Below, in pieces: positions 50,621 through 60,454 of a DNA stretch of 64,000 nucleotides. The DNA comes from Antedon mediterranea. Taxonomy: Eukaryota > Echinodermata > Crinoidea > Comatulida > Antedonidae. Position 1 is the stretch's first letter; every line of letters starts with the position of its first letter. Location of the stretch: positions 4,221,001 to 4,285,000 of the forward strand of contig NC_092677.1 of the NCBI RefSeq assembly GCF_964355755.1, read 5' to 3'. The translations under genes and the position numbers were made by a program. The notes under the pieces are model-generated. The model worked only from the letters and a program-made list of their open reading frames with translations, did not search any database and had not been told where the DNA came from.

Positions 50621-51544
50621 TCACAATTTACATACCTTGAATTTCTTCAATGCACGCAATATACACTTTCTAATGTCATCTTTACGAAATGAATATATAA
50701 TTGGATTGAGAGCACAATTACACGACGCTGTGAGTGAGAGTATGGTACTGAAAGCTGCGATGCTGTCAAGAGACAGAGGAACACAGAAGCATATAAGGTT
50801 GTGATAGGCGACAAGAGGCGTGAAACAGACAGCAAATCCACATACGATGAAACTTGTAGTTTTAGCGGCTCTTAATTCTGTTCGGCGGGCACTGCTAACA
50901 GCCTTACTAGTCATCGACAGTGATATCCTCCTTGCGATCATAAATATCTTCATATGTACGACGGTAACAATCACGATCATTCCATATACCGTTATCACAG
51001 GAAAGAGAAAATTTAATCGAATATCTTGAATGTTTGATTTTGGACATGTATACAATAGCGTATCCGGTATAGTGTATTCGAACACTACCAGCAGAAGTCC
51101 AACTATCCATGTACACGCAATTAACTTGAAGGAAGTCGATGTAGTCATTTTTTTAACGTAACGAAACGGTTTTAAAATGGCAAACAATCGGTCTAGGCTT
51201 ATTAGTAAAATGTTAGCAACAGATACCAATATTGTGAAAACACCAACGCTGTACAATACCACGGTGTATGTCTCTCTATTTAGCGCACGTGTTACGCTTA
51301 GTAAAACAAGCGTGATCCCGGATATAAAGTCTGCGCACGCTAAATTAAATAAGAAGTAGAAACGTGGATGATGTAGTCTATTGTATCGATATATGACAAA
51401 CATAACAAATCCATTTCCAAGCGCTGCTAATAAACCAGTCACTGGCCAAATAAAATACAAAATTAAGTAATTCATATTGGTAACTTTGAGAAAAATAAGA
51501 TAGTTGACCTGCCAAAAGTCATCTTCCAAAGCCGAAGAATTCAT
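50621..51544 (-). CDS. Class A (rhodopsin-like) GPCR, intronless, 307 aa
   Basis: A seven-transmembrane receptor predicted at the plasma membrane. Family anchors are visible: Asn44 in 'LGNGFVMF' (TM1), Asp72 in 'NLACADF' (TM2), Asp118-Arg119 in 'SLDRLFAIL' (end of TM3), Trp146 (TM4), Pro182 (TM5) and 'NPIIYSFRK' at 280-288 (TM7). The N-terminus begins MNSS, a potential glycosylation site. Departures from the norm: Thr at the usual TM3 cysteine (3.25), Gly where amine receptors have Asp (3.32), and 'CFTP' instead of CWxP in TM6. Cysteines remain in extracellular loops 2 (Cys167) and 3. The coding region is one exon. The C-tail is short and basic. The ligand is unknown. It is more distant from the other two receptors than they are from each other. 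Confidence 0.93.
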   Translation of the reverse strand: MNSSALEDDFWQVNYLIFLKVTNMNYLILYFIWPVTGLLAALGNGFVMFVIYRYNRLHHPRFYFLFNLACADFISGITLVLLSVTRALNRETYTVVLYSVGVFTILVSVANILLISLDRLFAILKPFRYVKKMTTSTSFKLIACTWIVGLLLVVFEYTIPDTLLYTCPKSNIQDIRLNFLFPVITVYGMIVIVTVVHMKIFMIARRISLSMTSKAVSSARRTELRAAKTTSFIVCGFAVCFTPLVAYHNLICFCVPLSLDSIAAFSTILSLTASCNCALNPIIYSFRKDDIRKCILRALKKFKVCKL

Positions 51545-52195
51545 GCTGTTTTAACGTCACTACCAGCACGGCACAATCCAAATCCTGACGATCAAATTCC
51601 AGAATACGATGAACTGCCAATGTATGTTACACTATGAAGCAACATCAAAATTGTTTCTACATTTACCACATTGATAACCGAGATGATTAACTAGCTGGCG
51701 TTTTATTCATTATGAAGTATTTCTAATGCTTTTCAACGAATCATTTAGTTCGCATTTTTATGCTCTAAACCGATTGGATCAAAATAGAGCACTCCCATTT
51801 ATGATCAGTGTAACAGTAAAACAGGGACAATAACACAATTATTCGTGGAGTTGCCTATACAATTGGGTGTGGATGATTATTTTAATTAATACACGATCAA
51901 GGTATGAACTTCGGGTTCAATAGACTCAAAGGTGACAATTGGACTACTGTCAATTATTATTCTATTTATAGGCAGGTGAGATACAATGATTGGGTGATAA
52001 AATACATACCCGCATGATGTACTAATTTAATATGAAATATATAAATATAAAAATATATAATATTTGACAGGCATAGAAGAATGATATACATGGAATTGCT
52101 TATTGCATTCTTAAACAGTAAAGAGGAAGAAAATGTAAGATTGAGAAAAACCCTGAGATGAGATTCAACCCTGAATCATTCTGCTGGATATGCTG

Positions 52196-52345
52196 ACGTC
52201 TACCTAACTGTATTTGACAACGCGGGTCTGATGTTCCCATATATGGACATGATGATGTAATATCACTACCATATTTGGATATATCACTACCATATTTGGG
52301 CACATCACACTTTTTGACCAATCACAAACGATAGTTTGTCTACCT
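52196..52345. mobile_element. Degraded A-type element with B-like inner segment
   Basis: The A core is clear: 'cccatatatggacatgatga', 'atatcactaccatatttgga' and 'gggcacatcacac'. It is followed by 'tttttgaccaatcacaaacg', a B-family core phrase. The ends are eroded. The A-to-B junction is the same as in the chimera at 53369. Confidence 0.65.
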
Positions 52346-52439
52346 AGACCACTGATACTTTTGTCGTATGGTTCAAATTCGATTGAGATTTCAAGACGGC
52401 TTCTCTTGACTAACTCTACCGTGCTCCAAAATGCAAGCT

Positions 52440-52560
52440 AATACGTCTGGTGGTAGAGAGCCGGTTGTAGGTGATGGGTGGGACCCCAGTAGTAGGCCTA
52501 GGCCTACACTGTCGCAGTGCTACGTACTGAGCTACTACAAAGCTCATATCTTTGGCGAAA
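52440..52560 (-). mobile_element. Possible tRNA-derived SINE fragment
   Basis: On the minus strand, 'gtagctcagtacgtagcact' resembles a pol III A box and 'ggggtcccaccc' lies where a B box is expected. A tandem TAGGCCTAGGCCTA sits between them. No second copy was found, so this is tentative. Confidence 0.35.
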
Positions 52561-53368
52561 AAGTCAAAGTAATTAGCCTTCTGATATCCCTGCCCCAAAG
52601 CAAGTCAAGCTCACGCCTGGCGCCTACTTGCGGGTGGTTAAGGCTAACAAAAACTTTTTTAAATCAAATATCTTAAAGAAGATTTTTTATTTTATACTTC
52701 CCACAAAACCAAAACAAAATCTTATTGAAAGTTAAGCCGAATTGTAGAAATCCTCCTTCGTAACTACAACAGCAAGTGATAGTCAGTACCGTTTAATTTA
52801 TGCTTTGTGTTAACAAATTCAGTTACATGCAGTTCATTTTAAAAGAACAAGTTATAAGTGTTTACCGACCGACCAGCATATAGCGAGCTGTAGAAAAAAT
52901 CATGATCAATTTAATTTATTACGAAATATATAATAATTAATATGCACATAGGAAAACCGGAACTTTAGATCAGCTGATCAGATGTTAAAATCGTAATACA
53001 ATAGGCAACATGACACAGTCCTCGAATCATTGACTTGACAAATGCTACGTTTTGACGTTGACGCATTCAAACCTAAGGGCAACAAACGTCCTTAAAGGTT
53101 TCTGTAACTCCCCATATTTACTCTTAAGAGATTCTAAGTCAATTACTTGTCGCTCGCTAATACATTATTATATGTGATTTAACATGCACATTAAAAGTTT
53201 GATTAATATTGCAATTAAAACGAAGTGCATCAAATATATAACTCACAGTACAGTACTGTATTCAAGACACGTCTCAGTGTCTGCACAATATTGATTATTT
53301 TCTCTAGGAACCTTGGCACAGCAATGATGTCAGTGCTGTGTGCATAAATGAAATCATCACGTCGTTTA

Positions 53369-53599
53369 AAGCGCTGTATATACTGTATATACAAACTCTA
53401 TTTGACAACACAAGTCTCCCATATATGGACATGATGATATCATATCACTACCATATTTGGGTATATCAATACCATATTTGGGCACATTACACTTTTTGAA
53501 TAATCACAAACGAAAATTCGGATGATTCATCGCGTGTGATTGGTCAAATTACTTGAGTTGCGCTTACGCCTTGCATCTTTCCTAGTGGAAATCAAGCTT
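53369..53599. mobile_element. Chimeric foldback element: A left half, B right half
   Basis: The left end 'aagcgctgtatatactgtat' is a mutated A terminus. The A core ('ccatatatggacatgatgat', 'catatcactaccatatttgg', 'gggcacattacac') follows. It then switches to the B right half ('cgcgtgtgattggtcaaatt', 'gttgcgcttacgccttgcat') and ends with a B terminus, 'cctagtggaaatcaagctt'. TA flanks both sides (53367-53368 and 53600-53601), so the composite appears to have moved as a unit. Confidence 0.8.
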
Positions 53600-53601
53600 T
53601 A

Positions 53602-54640
53602 ATGAGTTGACCAATCACAGGCGACTTCGGGTCATAGCTTGGGTGACACTTGGATGCAACGCAATGACATAATCACACTGCAAATTATTTGAACAATCAT
53701 AATCGAAGTAGGATAAAAAGCTTAAGTCTCACTTGGACGCCAAAGAGCACCAGTTGACAAATCAGTTCGGATGATAAGCTAGTTGGTCACGATCCACTTA
53801 GACGCATCGCAAAGACGTAAGCGCATCGTAAGTAATTTGAACAATCACATGCAATGGATCCGAACTTGAATTCATCAAATAGTATTCTATGCAAGGTTCA
53901 AATCCGGTCAGAAACTGTTTCGTGTTTACCTTTCATTTCAATAACGATCATACTCATTTTAGATATGACGAACGAGTAATTTACCAAGTAGCACAATCAA
54001 CACTGAATTTACTACTAATTTGAATATTATCGGTAAAACAATTTAGTTAAAAAACATCTTAATATAACAATAACTACATATTGCTTATGCGCGATCTAGA
54101 TCTCATATCCGTTCTCGTTAATAAATTATTTACACAAAAGGAGTAGTTTGATAGCTAATACTTTATTGATCTGAGAATTAGAAAGATCTAGAAACTCATA
54201 CTGTTTTTCATAATTGCAACTATGACACGCACGCAAGTACTCTATTTTTATTGATATAGTGTAGGCTATTAAGAAACCACCTTTATACGTTTTTTTTTCA
54301 GGTTCATGAGAAGTTTATTCATACACAAGTCAAACCCAATACACTTCCGACGTATCAACAAAGTAAAGTACCGTCCCCTCTCCGTCTCACATTGACATGG
54401 AATGCTCATTTGGTCTAACGTATTAATACTTAAGCGGGTTCTTACACTAACTATGCAATGACGCAACCCGAGTTGACCAACGATAAACGACACGTCGAAT
54501 AATCCATGGCTTGTGATTTGGTCAACATTTACGTTGGGCTCACGTCATGGCAAAGGCGTAGACTCAACGCAAGCCATTTAACCAATCACAAGTGACATGT
54601 CGAATAATCCATATGGGTCAACATGTTGCGCTTACGTCAA
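53602..54640. repeat. Cluster of degraded family B fragments
   Basis: Repeated pieces of B sequence occur in both orientations at 53602-53870 and 54420-54640: 'gagttgaccaatcacaggcg', 'gatgcaacgcaatgacataa', 'cgcatcgcaaagacgtaagc' and 'caaccatttacgttg'-like words. The pattern suggests repeated nested insertion or local duplication. The interval 53880-54410 shows nothing recognisable. Confidence 0.6.
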
Positions 54641-55739
54641 TGCTCAGGTCGCTTACATGCCCAGTATCCATATTCAGGCCCACCGTATCAATGCCCACCA
54701 GTGAAGCAGAGGTCCCTACGTATAATGCGCATAGCATCGACATATGCCTACTTAACGTGTCAATGTCTATGTGTTACAGACACAACCTATCAATGCATAG
54801 ACATAAACCTAGTCTGGGTTCCAGACGGAGTTTTGTCTTAATATTAGTAAAAAGATAAATATTTTTGCACATATGACGTTTCATACGTATACTACTTGAG
54901 CTTGGATATTTTGGACAACGTTCCAAGTGACACAGGTATCAATGTTTAAATTAAGTTCACTTAATGGTTTCCTCACTAACTAATACGTCGATACAGTAGG
55001 CCTATGTATAATAAACATGGTATATATTATATACACACGATTAAAAGTAGCCTACAACAAATTGATACGGAGTTTACATATCGTAACATCATAACAATGA
55101 GATAATTCAATATATGCTGTTCGTTATAATAGTTTCATTATTGCTAAGACAAAACAGGTGCTACTCTAACAGAGAAAGTACATTTTCTTAATGTTATCAC
55201 TAATACTGTGCCTTCTTAAAGCGTCACATCAGACAGCTAGAATTGTCTAGGTTATATTAGTGACGTCACACTATAAAATACTTAACGATCATTAACATTA
55301 TGTGTCCATTTAGAGATAGGTGAGAGTACGTAGTTATGCTTTCTTCGTAAAAATAATGTTCAGCTGTTTTTTTCACCAGATATGTCTCGGTTTATTATTC
55401 GAATCGATACAATCTAAACGTTACGTGGGTATAATATACAGTAGTTTTAAAACTAACATTAATGTCATTGCATATGGGTGTATACATACATAATCACATG
55501 CGTCAAAAGAACCAATATGAAAAGGATACAGTAAAAATGGGACACCAATCTAACGTATTGATATCACGTGATATCGCGTGCACAAGACATTACCAAATGT
55601 ACACAATCTATAAAACAGCAAAGGATTACAATTACAAGAAAAAGTGTATGTTATGATTATATTCAATATCACTCATCAATTAATAATACCTGTAATATTA
55701 ATAAATTGTACAATCAACAAGAACCCTAACCATAGGGAG

Positions 55740-55850
55740 AGCATCTGGAGAACCAAACTTAAAGCCTTGGCTTAATGCGTCCTCCTCACACAATTATATT
55801 TATTAATTTATGTTCTGTATTATATTGTATTGTGTGAAACAATAAACCTG
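55740..55850 (+). mobile_element. Possible LINE 3' tail
   Basis: Ends 'tgtattgtgtgaaacaataa' plus 'acctgaaa' after 'gttctgtattatattgtatt', resembling the 3' terminus of a CR1/L2-type LINE with AATAAA. There is no coding part and no second copy in the window. Confidence 0.35.
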
Positions 55851-56274
55851 AAAGGTCGATACACTTTAAAGCCATCAAGTCGATCATAATTGTTTTTGCT
55901 GAATTGTTTATGAATATTAGCGATCAAATAAAAGAAGATGGAACTGTGTGAAAAAAAGCATCTTCTGTTGCAAAATTCACCTTCACGGCGCCTTTAATTA
56001 AATTAGCCTAGAAACATGATTTGAATCTCTTCGGTGATAAAACGTCATCTCAACTCCTTAAAAAGAGGCTGGCGTCTTGACCACTTAGATCACAGAATAT
56101 ACTGATGAGTAGGCTATAGCGTTTTTCTTGTTTTCTAGATACAAACCTAAAGTATTGTTTCTGAGTAAGGCGTATCAATTTGATACCGGTATGTTGCATG
56201 TGTGTATACACCAATAATTACAGTGCGCGCCTGATTATAACTCACAATGATAGGTCAATATTGGTTTATTTGTA

Positions 56275-56280
56275 TGTTGA
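56275..56280 (-). terminator. Candidate polyadenylation signal of the second receptor gene
   Basis: AATAAA on the minus strand about 360 bp after the stop codon at 56640. Weak evidence in AT-rich DNA. Confidence 0.25.
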
Positions 56281-56639
56281 CCATTTTAAGAATTGTTCTT
56301 CTCATACTAAAGTGTGTCTATCATTTGAGGCTTAAGAGGTGCAGTAGAAGCAGCTGTGAGTCACAGGTCTGGACCGGCAGAATCTCCAAACTCTCTCCAA
56401 ATGAACAAGAAGTGTTTTGAAATAGAAAACAATGTCATATACATGGCTGCAGTCGCGTGCTTAAGTTAGTGTTTACCGACCGACCAACCAACCGACCGAC
56501 ATAGTGAGCTGTAGAGTCGCGTTGCACGCGACTAAAAATGGGATAAACGAATATTTTTAACATCTGCATTAAATTTGATGAAAAGGCAAATTACTCTTCT
56601 TAAAATAATGTCTTCTTAATTGTGTAAATGTCAGTAAAA

Positions 56640-57602
56640 TTACGCATTTGTTGAAGTTGTCACTTCTCTGGAAAAATTGTCAGTTTTACATTTGCATCTA
56701 AAAATCTTGTTGAAAAGCCAAATAATTTTCTTCTTAAATTCATTTCTTCTCAAGGTGTATATTACCGGGTTTACAGTGCACCCACTGAAAGAAATCAAGT
56801 ATATGAAACTAGATAGAACCTGCGAATTGTCTCCACCAAGTGGAGTGCAGTCGTACGCAGAATAATGGTAAATAAGAGAAGGGAAATAACAAATAAGAAA
56901 TGCTCCCAGCACTATCAAGGTGGTCTTCACTGCTTTAACGTTTATTCCAGATTGATGCTTATTCTGGACTTGTGATTCTGCAATCCGTCTAGCCTGTTTC
57001 GCAGCAATGAAGTACACTTTGGTGTGTATCAGAATGGATAGAATTGCGGTAGCTGACAGGACATTTTGGACGACAACGCCTCTAATTAAGACATCAGGCA
57101 CGAATCCAACGCAATTAAATGCGACAGTGCCTGGTCCATAAAAGCTCAAGAATGCCATCGTTAGTCCAATGATCCAGATTGTTGTCAGTAACATTACGAT
57201 CTTTGACTTATCGCTGATAGTCATATATTTTAACGGAAATAAAAGAGCTAATAATCGATCAAGTCCAATAAAGAGAAGATTAAATACAGAGATAATAAGA
57301 CCAGATGCAACGGCTTGAATGGTTCCTTCAAACCCTTTCAAGTGGTCTACAGAGTAAAATGTCGAAGCTATTGTCAGTAGGAGACCGGTGAGATGGTCGA
57401 CTAAAGCAAGGTTTAACAACAGAATATTGCTTGGGGTATGCAAGGATCTGTTTCCAATAATAACCCACATCACAAATAAGTTGCCAAGTAAAGCAAATAT
57501 TCCAGATATTTTAAAAAGAACTCCATAAACGACATCTTCCGTCGTAGATACTGAGAAGGAGAAAGGGTTCAAAGATGAATCTGACAAATTCATAATTATC
57601 AT
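56640..57602 (-). CDS. Class A (rhodopsin-like) GPCR, intronless, 320 aa
   Basis: Seven-transmembrane receptor. Anchors: Asn41 in 'LLGNLFVMW' (TM1), Asp69 in 'NLALVDH' (TM2), Asp115-Arg116 in 'GLDRLLALLFPLKYM' (TM3/ICL2), Trp143 (TM4), 'KVYFIAAKQARRI' (base of TM5), 'KAVKTTLIVLGAFLICYFP' (TM6) and 'NPVIYTLRR' (278-286). NLS at residue 5 is a likely glycosylation site; Cys303 and Cys305 could be palmitoylated. Phe replaces the TM3 cysteine, Val the amine-binding Asp, Tyr the TM6 toggle Trp, and the TM5 proline is absent. Cys164 and Cys252 mark loops 2 and 3. The ICL3/TM6 junction recalls amine or trace-amine receptors, but the binding residues do not. It is clearly paralogous to the 60398-61372 receptor. 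The ligand is unknown. Confidence 0.94.
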   Translation of the reverse strand: MIIMNLSDSSLNPFSFSVSTTEDVVYGVLFKISGIFALLGNLFVMWVIIGNRSLHTPSNILLLNLALVDHLTGLLLTIASTFYSVDHLKGFEGTIQAVASGLIISVFNLLFIGLDRLLALLFPLKYMTISDKSKIVMLLTTIWIIGLTMAFLSFYGPGTVAFNCVGFVPDVLIRGVVVQNVLSATAILSILIHTKVYFIAAKQARRIAESQVQNKHQSGINVKAVKTTLIVLGAFLICYFPSLIYHYSAYDCTPLGGDNSQVLSSFIYLISFSGCTVNPVIYTLRRNEFKKKIIWLFNKIFRCKCKTDNFSREVTTSTNA

Positions 57603-57639
57603 TTATTACACAAAATTCTCCCGAATAAACTACAGTAGG

Positions 57640-57845
57640 TCTAGTGTTAGTAAAACCATCTCGATTGAATCAGGTTGTCTTGTTTTTACCTTTCTATCGA
57701 TACAATAGTTCTAATGTTGGTGAAACGTTTTGATTGAATCAGGATCCTTTACCTTGCTGTTTTACATGTCTTGAAATTCCTCTAATGTTAGCGAAACTCT
57801 CTTGATTACAAAGTTCGTTTTTTACATTTCTATCAATATCAGAAA
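57640..57845. repeat. Three-unit tandem repeat upstream of the second receptor gene
   Basis: Units start at 57640, 57710 and 57781 (period 70-71 bp) with 'tctaatgttagtgaaac' and 'gattgaatcagg' blocks. They lie 40-240 bp upstream of the start codon, in the 5' UTR or promoter. Units differ by many substitutions. Confidence 0.8.
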
Positions 57846-58513
57846 AAAATGGTGACACATCTAAATGTTGAGAACTAATTACTTCAAATTCAAATGCCAA
57901 AATGTCATTTCATCCTCCGGTCCACAATTGAACTCCCAGCTCATGTATATGCCTACGAGTAATAAACTTATATACGTAGGCCTACATTATTATATTAAAT
58001 TATGTATAACATTATGAAAATCAGAAGTTAAAATTAGGTTACTGTATTAAATAGAGACGTTTCCTTACATGAACAATCTCATATAACAATTAATATGGAA
58101 TGAAATGAACATAACTAAACACACAAAGGACATCTTTACAATACACACATAATAATAAATGCAAACTTGATGAGACAATCACGGCGGTCACTTTACATGC
58201 GTAAATACAATATACCTTGAAAGGTGGCCATCGCTGTTGTAATAACATTTCAATTATTTGACACTTAACTAAAAACAACGTATTCCCGCATTTTATGAGG
58301 GTAGTTTTGTATTACAATCTGATTGAATTAGTATAAAGTTGTTGCCATGGTAGACAACAACTTACGCAATAATGATGTCACCAACTAAATAATGTTTATA
58401 TGTCTACAATTAGATAAGCTAAATCCACTTCAATTCTCATAGGAAAATAAGGACAGGAGTACAAAGTTAACCACATGGTGTTTACTGATCTCACGAGCAC
58501 GACGTTGGTTGTG

Positions 58514-58645
58514 AAGCTCTGTCTACACTATCAAACTAGTTTCACAACAAAGTGCCCAAATATGGTAGTGATATGACATCATCATGTCCATACATTGGAA
58601 TATGTCACATGTTTTTGTCACATGAAGTTTGATAGTGTACAGACG
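58514..58645. mobile_element. Foldback element family A, copy 8
   Basis: The left end 'aagctctgtctacactatca' is perfect. The right end 'gtttgatagtgtacagacgt' carries an inserted base. The core 'caaatatggtagtgatatga' occurs once. Between receptor genes 2 and 3. Confidence 0.85.
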
Positions 58646-59099
58646 TAGGCCTAGACAGATTGTAAAATCCTGCAAGGAATTGAACGGTCCCGTCTTCCTT
58701 TCCGTGAAACAGAGTGGGAATGTAGCTTAATTCGGATCAGACAGTTCTATGTAGCCTACAATCTGCCTACCTATGTTCTAAGCATTATTTAAATTAATTA
58801 ATCAAACTCACACACGGAGAAATAACATTTTCGTATTTTCCATTTTCATTTCAAATTTTTCATTTCCTGTACTGAATTTGTTTGCATCAGAATGCGAGAC
58901 TAATGCTATGGCCTTTTTATGTTTAGTCATTTAATAATAATGCTTTTATTACCGACACCAGAAGGTTATTATTGCGATATTTGTGGGGTTTTTTTTGTTC
59001 GTTGTTCGTTAAAACTAAAAGACGGATTTTACCACTGATAGGTATGGCCAAGAAACACTCCATTGAATTTCGGAGGCAATCCGGACCTGGATCATAATT

Positions 59100-59295
59100 C
59101 TGGATCACTTATTATAATACTTATATTATATAGGGCATAGTACACGTCAAAACTATAAAACGAATCTCTACCAAATTTAAAGCCCTGAAAGATACAGAGC
59201 TACGGGAGACTGAATTTTTCAGAAAATCCGCACCCACGATCTCTGAACCGCTTTTAAACTGTGTGAAGATGGTTAAATAAAGGCAATCTAATAGG
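59100..59295 (+). repeat. Dispersed repeat E, copy 1
   Basis: Shares long blocks with 63340-63525: 'tggatcacttattat', 'caaaactataaaacg', 'aaagccctgaaagata', 'gctacgggagact' and 'tctctgaaccgcttttaaac'. No ORF is visible. In the second copy it directly precedes a LINE ORF remnant, so it may be a LINE segment or an element that inserted in one. Confidence 0.75.
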
Positions 59296-59727
59296 ATGCT
59301 GAGCTCTGGAGATCAAACGGTTTATCTGTGGCTGCGACACGATCAGTTCCACGCCCCGCACGCCATGGAGAATGTACATTATACTGTTGTTATTTGTCGC
59401 AGCTGTTACGAGCTCAGTGTCATTTTGTTAAATTGACTTTTTTTTTTTTTTTTTTTGACTTCGTTAAATTCGGGCTTTTTGTAGTTCTTAAACTGCCTGA
59501 AACATAAGCTTGTCTACATTGTTATATTATTACAGATATCATTAATCAAATATCACTGCGAAATATTAACTGATTTGTCGTCAAGAAACCAGGTAAGAAG
59601 ATGTTTTACACAACTATGTAATGTAAAAATAGCGATTTGTTCAATTGATGTCATAGCACTGTGAACACAGATAATAGGAACGATTTGCACAAGATAATGA
59701 ATATGTCTCATTAGTACGTAAGTATAA

Positions 59728-59823
59728 TATAATGCAGTTAATGATTGTGCATGTTATTTAATGTCTCATTAGTACGTACTAATGAGACATTAAATAACAT
59801 GCACAATCATTAACTGCATTATA
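59728..59823. repeat. Perfect 96-bp palindrome
   Basis: The 48-bp left arm (59728-59775) is followed with no spacer by its exact complement (59776-59823), centred on 'agtac|gtact'. The segment 'tgtctcattagtacgtaa' also occurs as a partial copy just before the left arm at about 59704. It lies about 70 bp from the 80-bp minisatellite. Confidence 0.96.
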
Positions 59824-59890
59824 AGTGCAATGTAAGCATTACTTTTTCATTTTGCCTAAAGGGCCAATCATCATAAGAATGTATAATGAA

Positions 59891-60454
59891 CGTGAACGGT
59901 TAGTAAATGTTTTAGCATCAGTCCTCCTGAATGGCAGTTTTGGTGACAGACATCAACATTTCTGCAGAAACGTGAACGGTTAGTAAATTGTTAAGGATCA
60001 GTCCTCATGAATGGCAGTTCTTGTGACAGACATCAACATTTCTGCAGAAACGTGAACGGTTAGTAAATTGTTAAGGATCAGTCCTCATGAATGGCAGTTC
60101 TTGTGACAGAGATTGACATTTCTGCAGAAACGTGAACGTTTAGTAAATGTTTTAGCATCAGCCCTCCTGAATGGCAGTTCTTGTGACAGAGATTGACATT
60201 TCTGCAGAAACGTGAACGTTTAGTAAATGTTTTAGCATCAGCCCTCCTGAATGGCAGTTCTTGTGACAGAGATTGACATTTCTGCAGGAACGTGAACGGT
60301 TAGTACATTGTTAAGCATCAGTCCTCATGAATGGCAGTTCTTGTGACAGACATCAACTCTTCTGCAGAAACATGAACGGTTAGTAAATTGTTAAGGATCA
60401 GTCCTCACGAATGGCAGTTCTTGTGACAGACATAGACATCGACATTTCTGCAGA
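59891..60454. repeat. 80-bp minisatellite overlapping the 3' end of a receptor gene
   Basis: Seven units start at 59891, 59971, 60051, 60131, 60211, 60291 and 60371, each exactly 80 bp except the last. The common block is 'cgtgaacggttagtaaat', then 'atcagtcctcatgaatggca', then 'gttcttgtgacagacatcaa'. The last unit contains the receptor stop codon (60398-60400) and coding sequence up to about 60454. Every other unit keeps the equivalent codons and TGA on the minus strand. Confidence 0.96.

Larger units (their letters stand above)
51545..56639. other. Region between receptor genes 1 and 2
   Basis: No gene recognised. It contains a degraded A-type element (about 52196-52345), a possible tRNA-derived SINE (52440-52560), the A/B chimeric element (53369-53599), a cluster of degraded B fragments (53602-53870 and 54420-54640) and a possible LINE 3' tail near 55740-55850. 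Confidence 0.6.

Noticed and set aside
59891-60454. Possible CRISPR-like array
   Set aside because: The 80-bp units are contiguous with no unique spacers, in a eukaryotic gene; it is a minisatellite.
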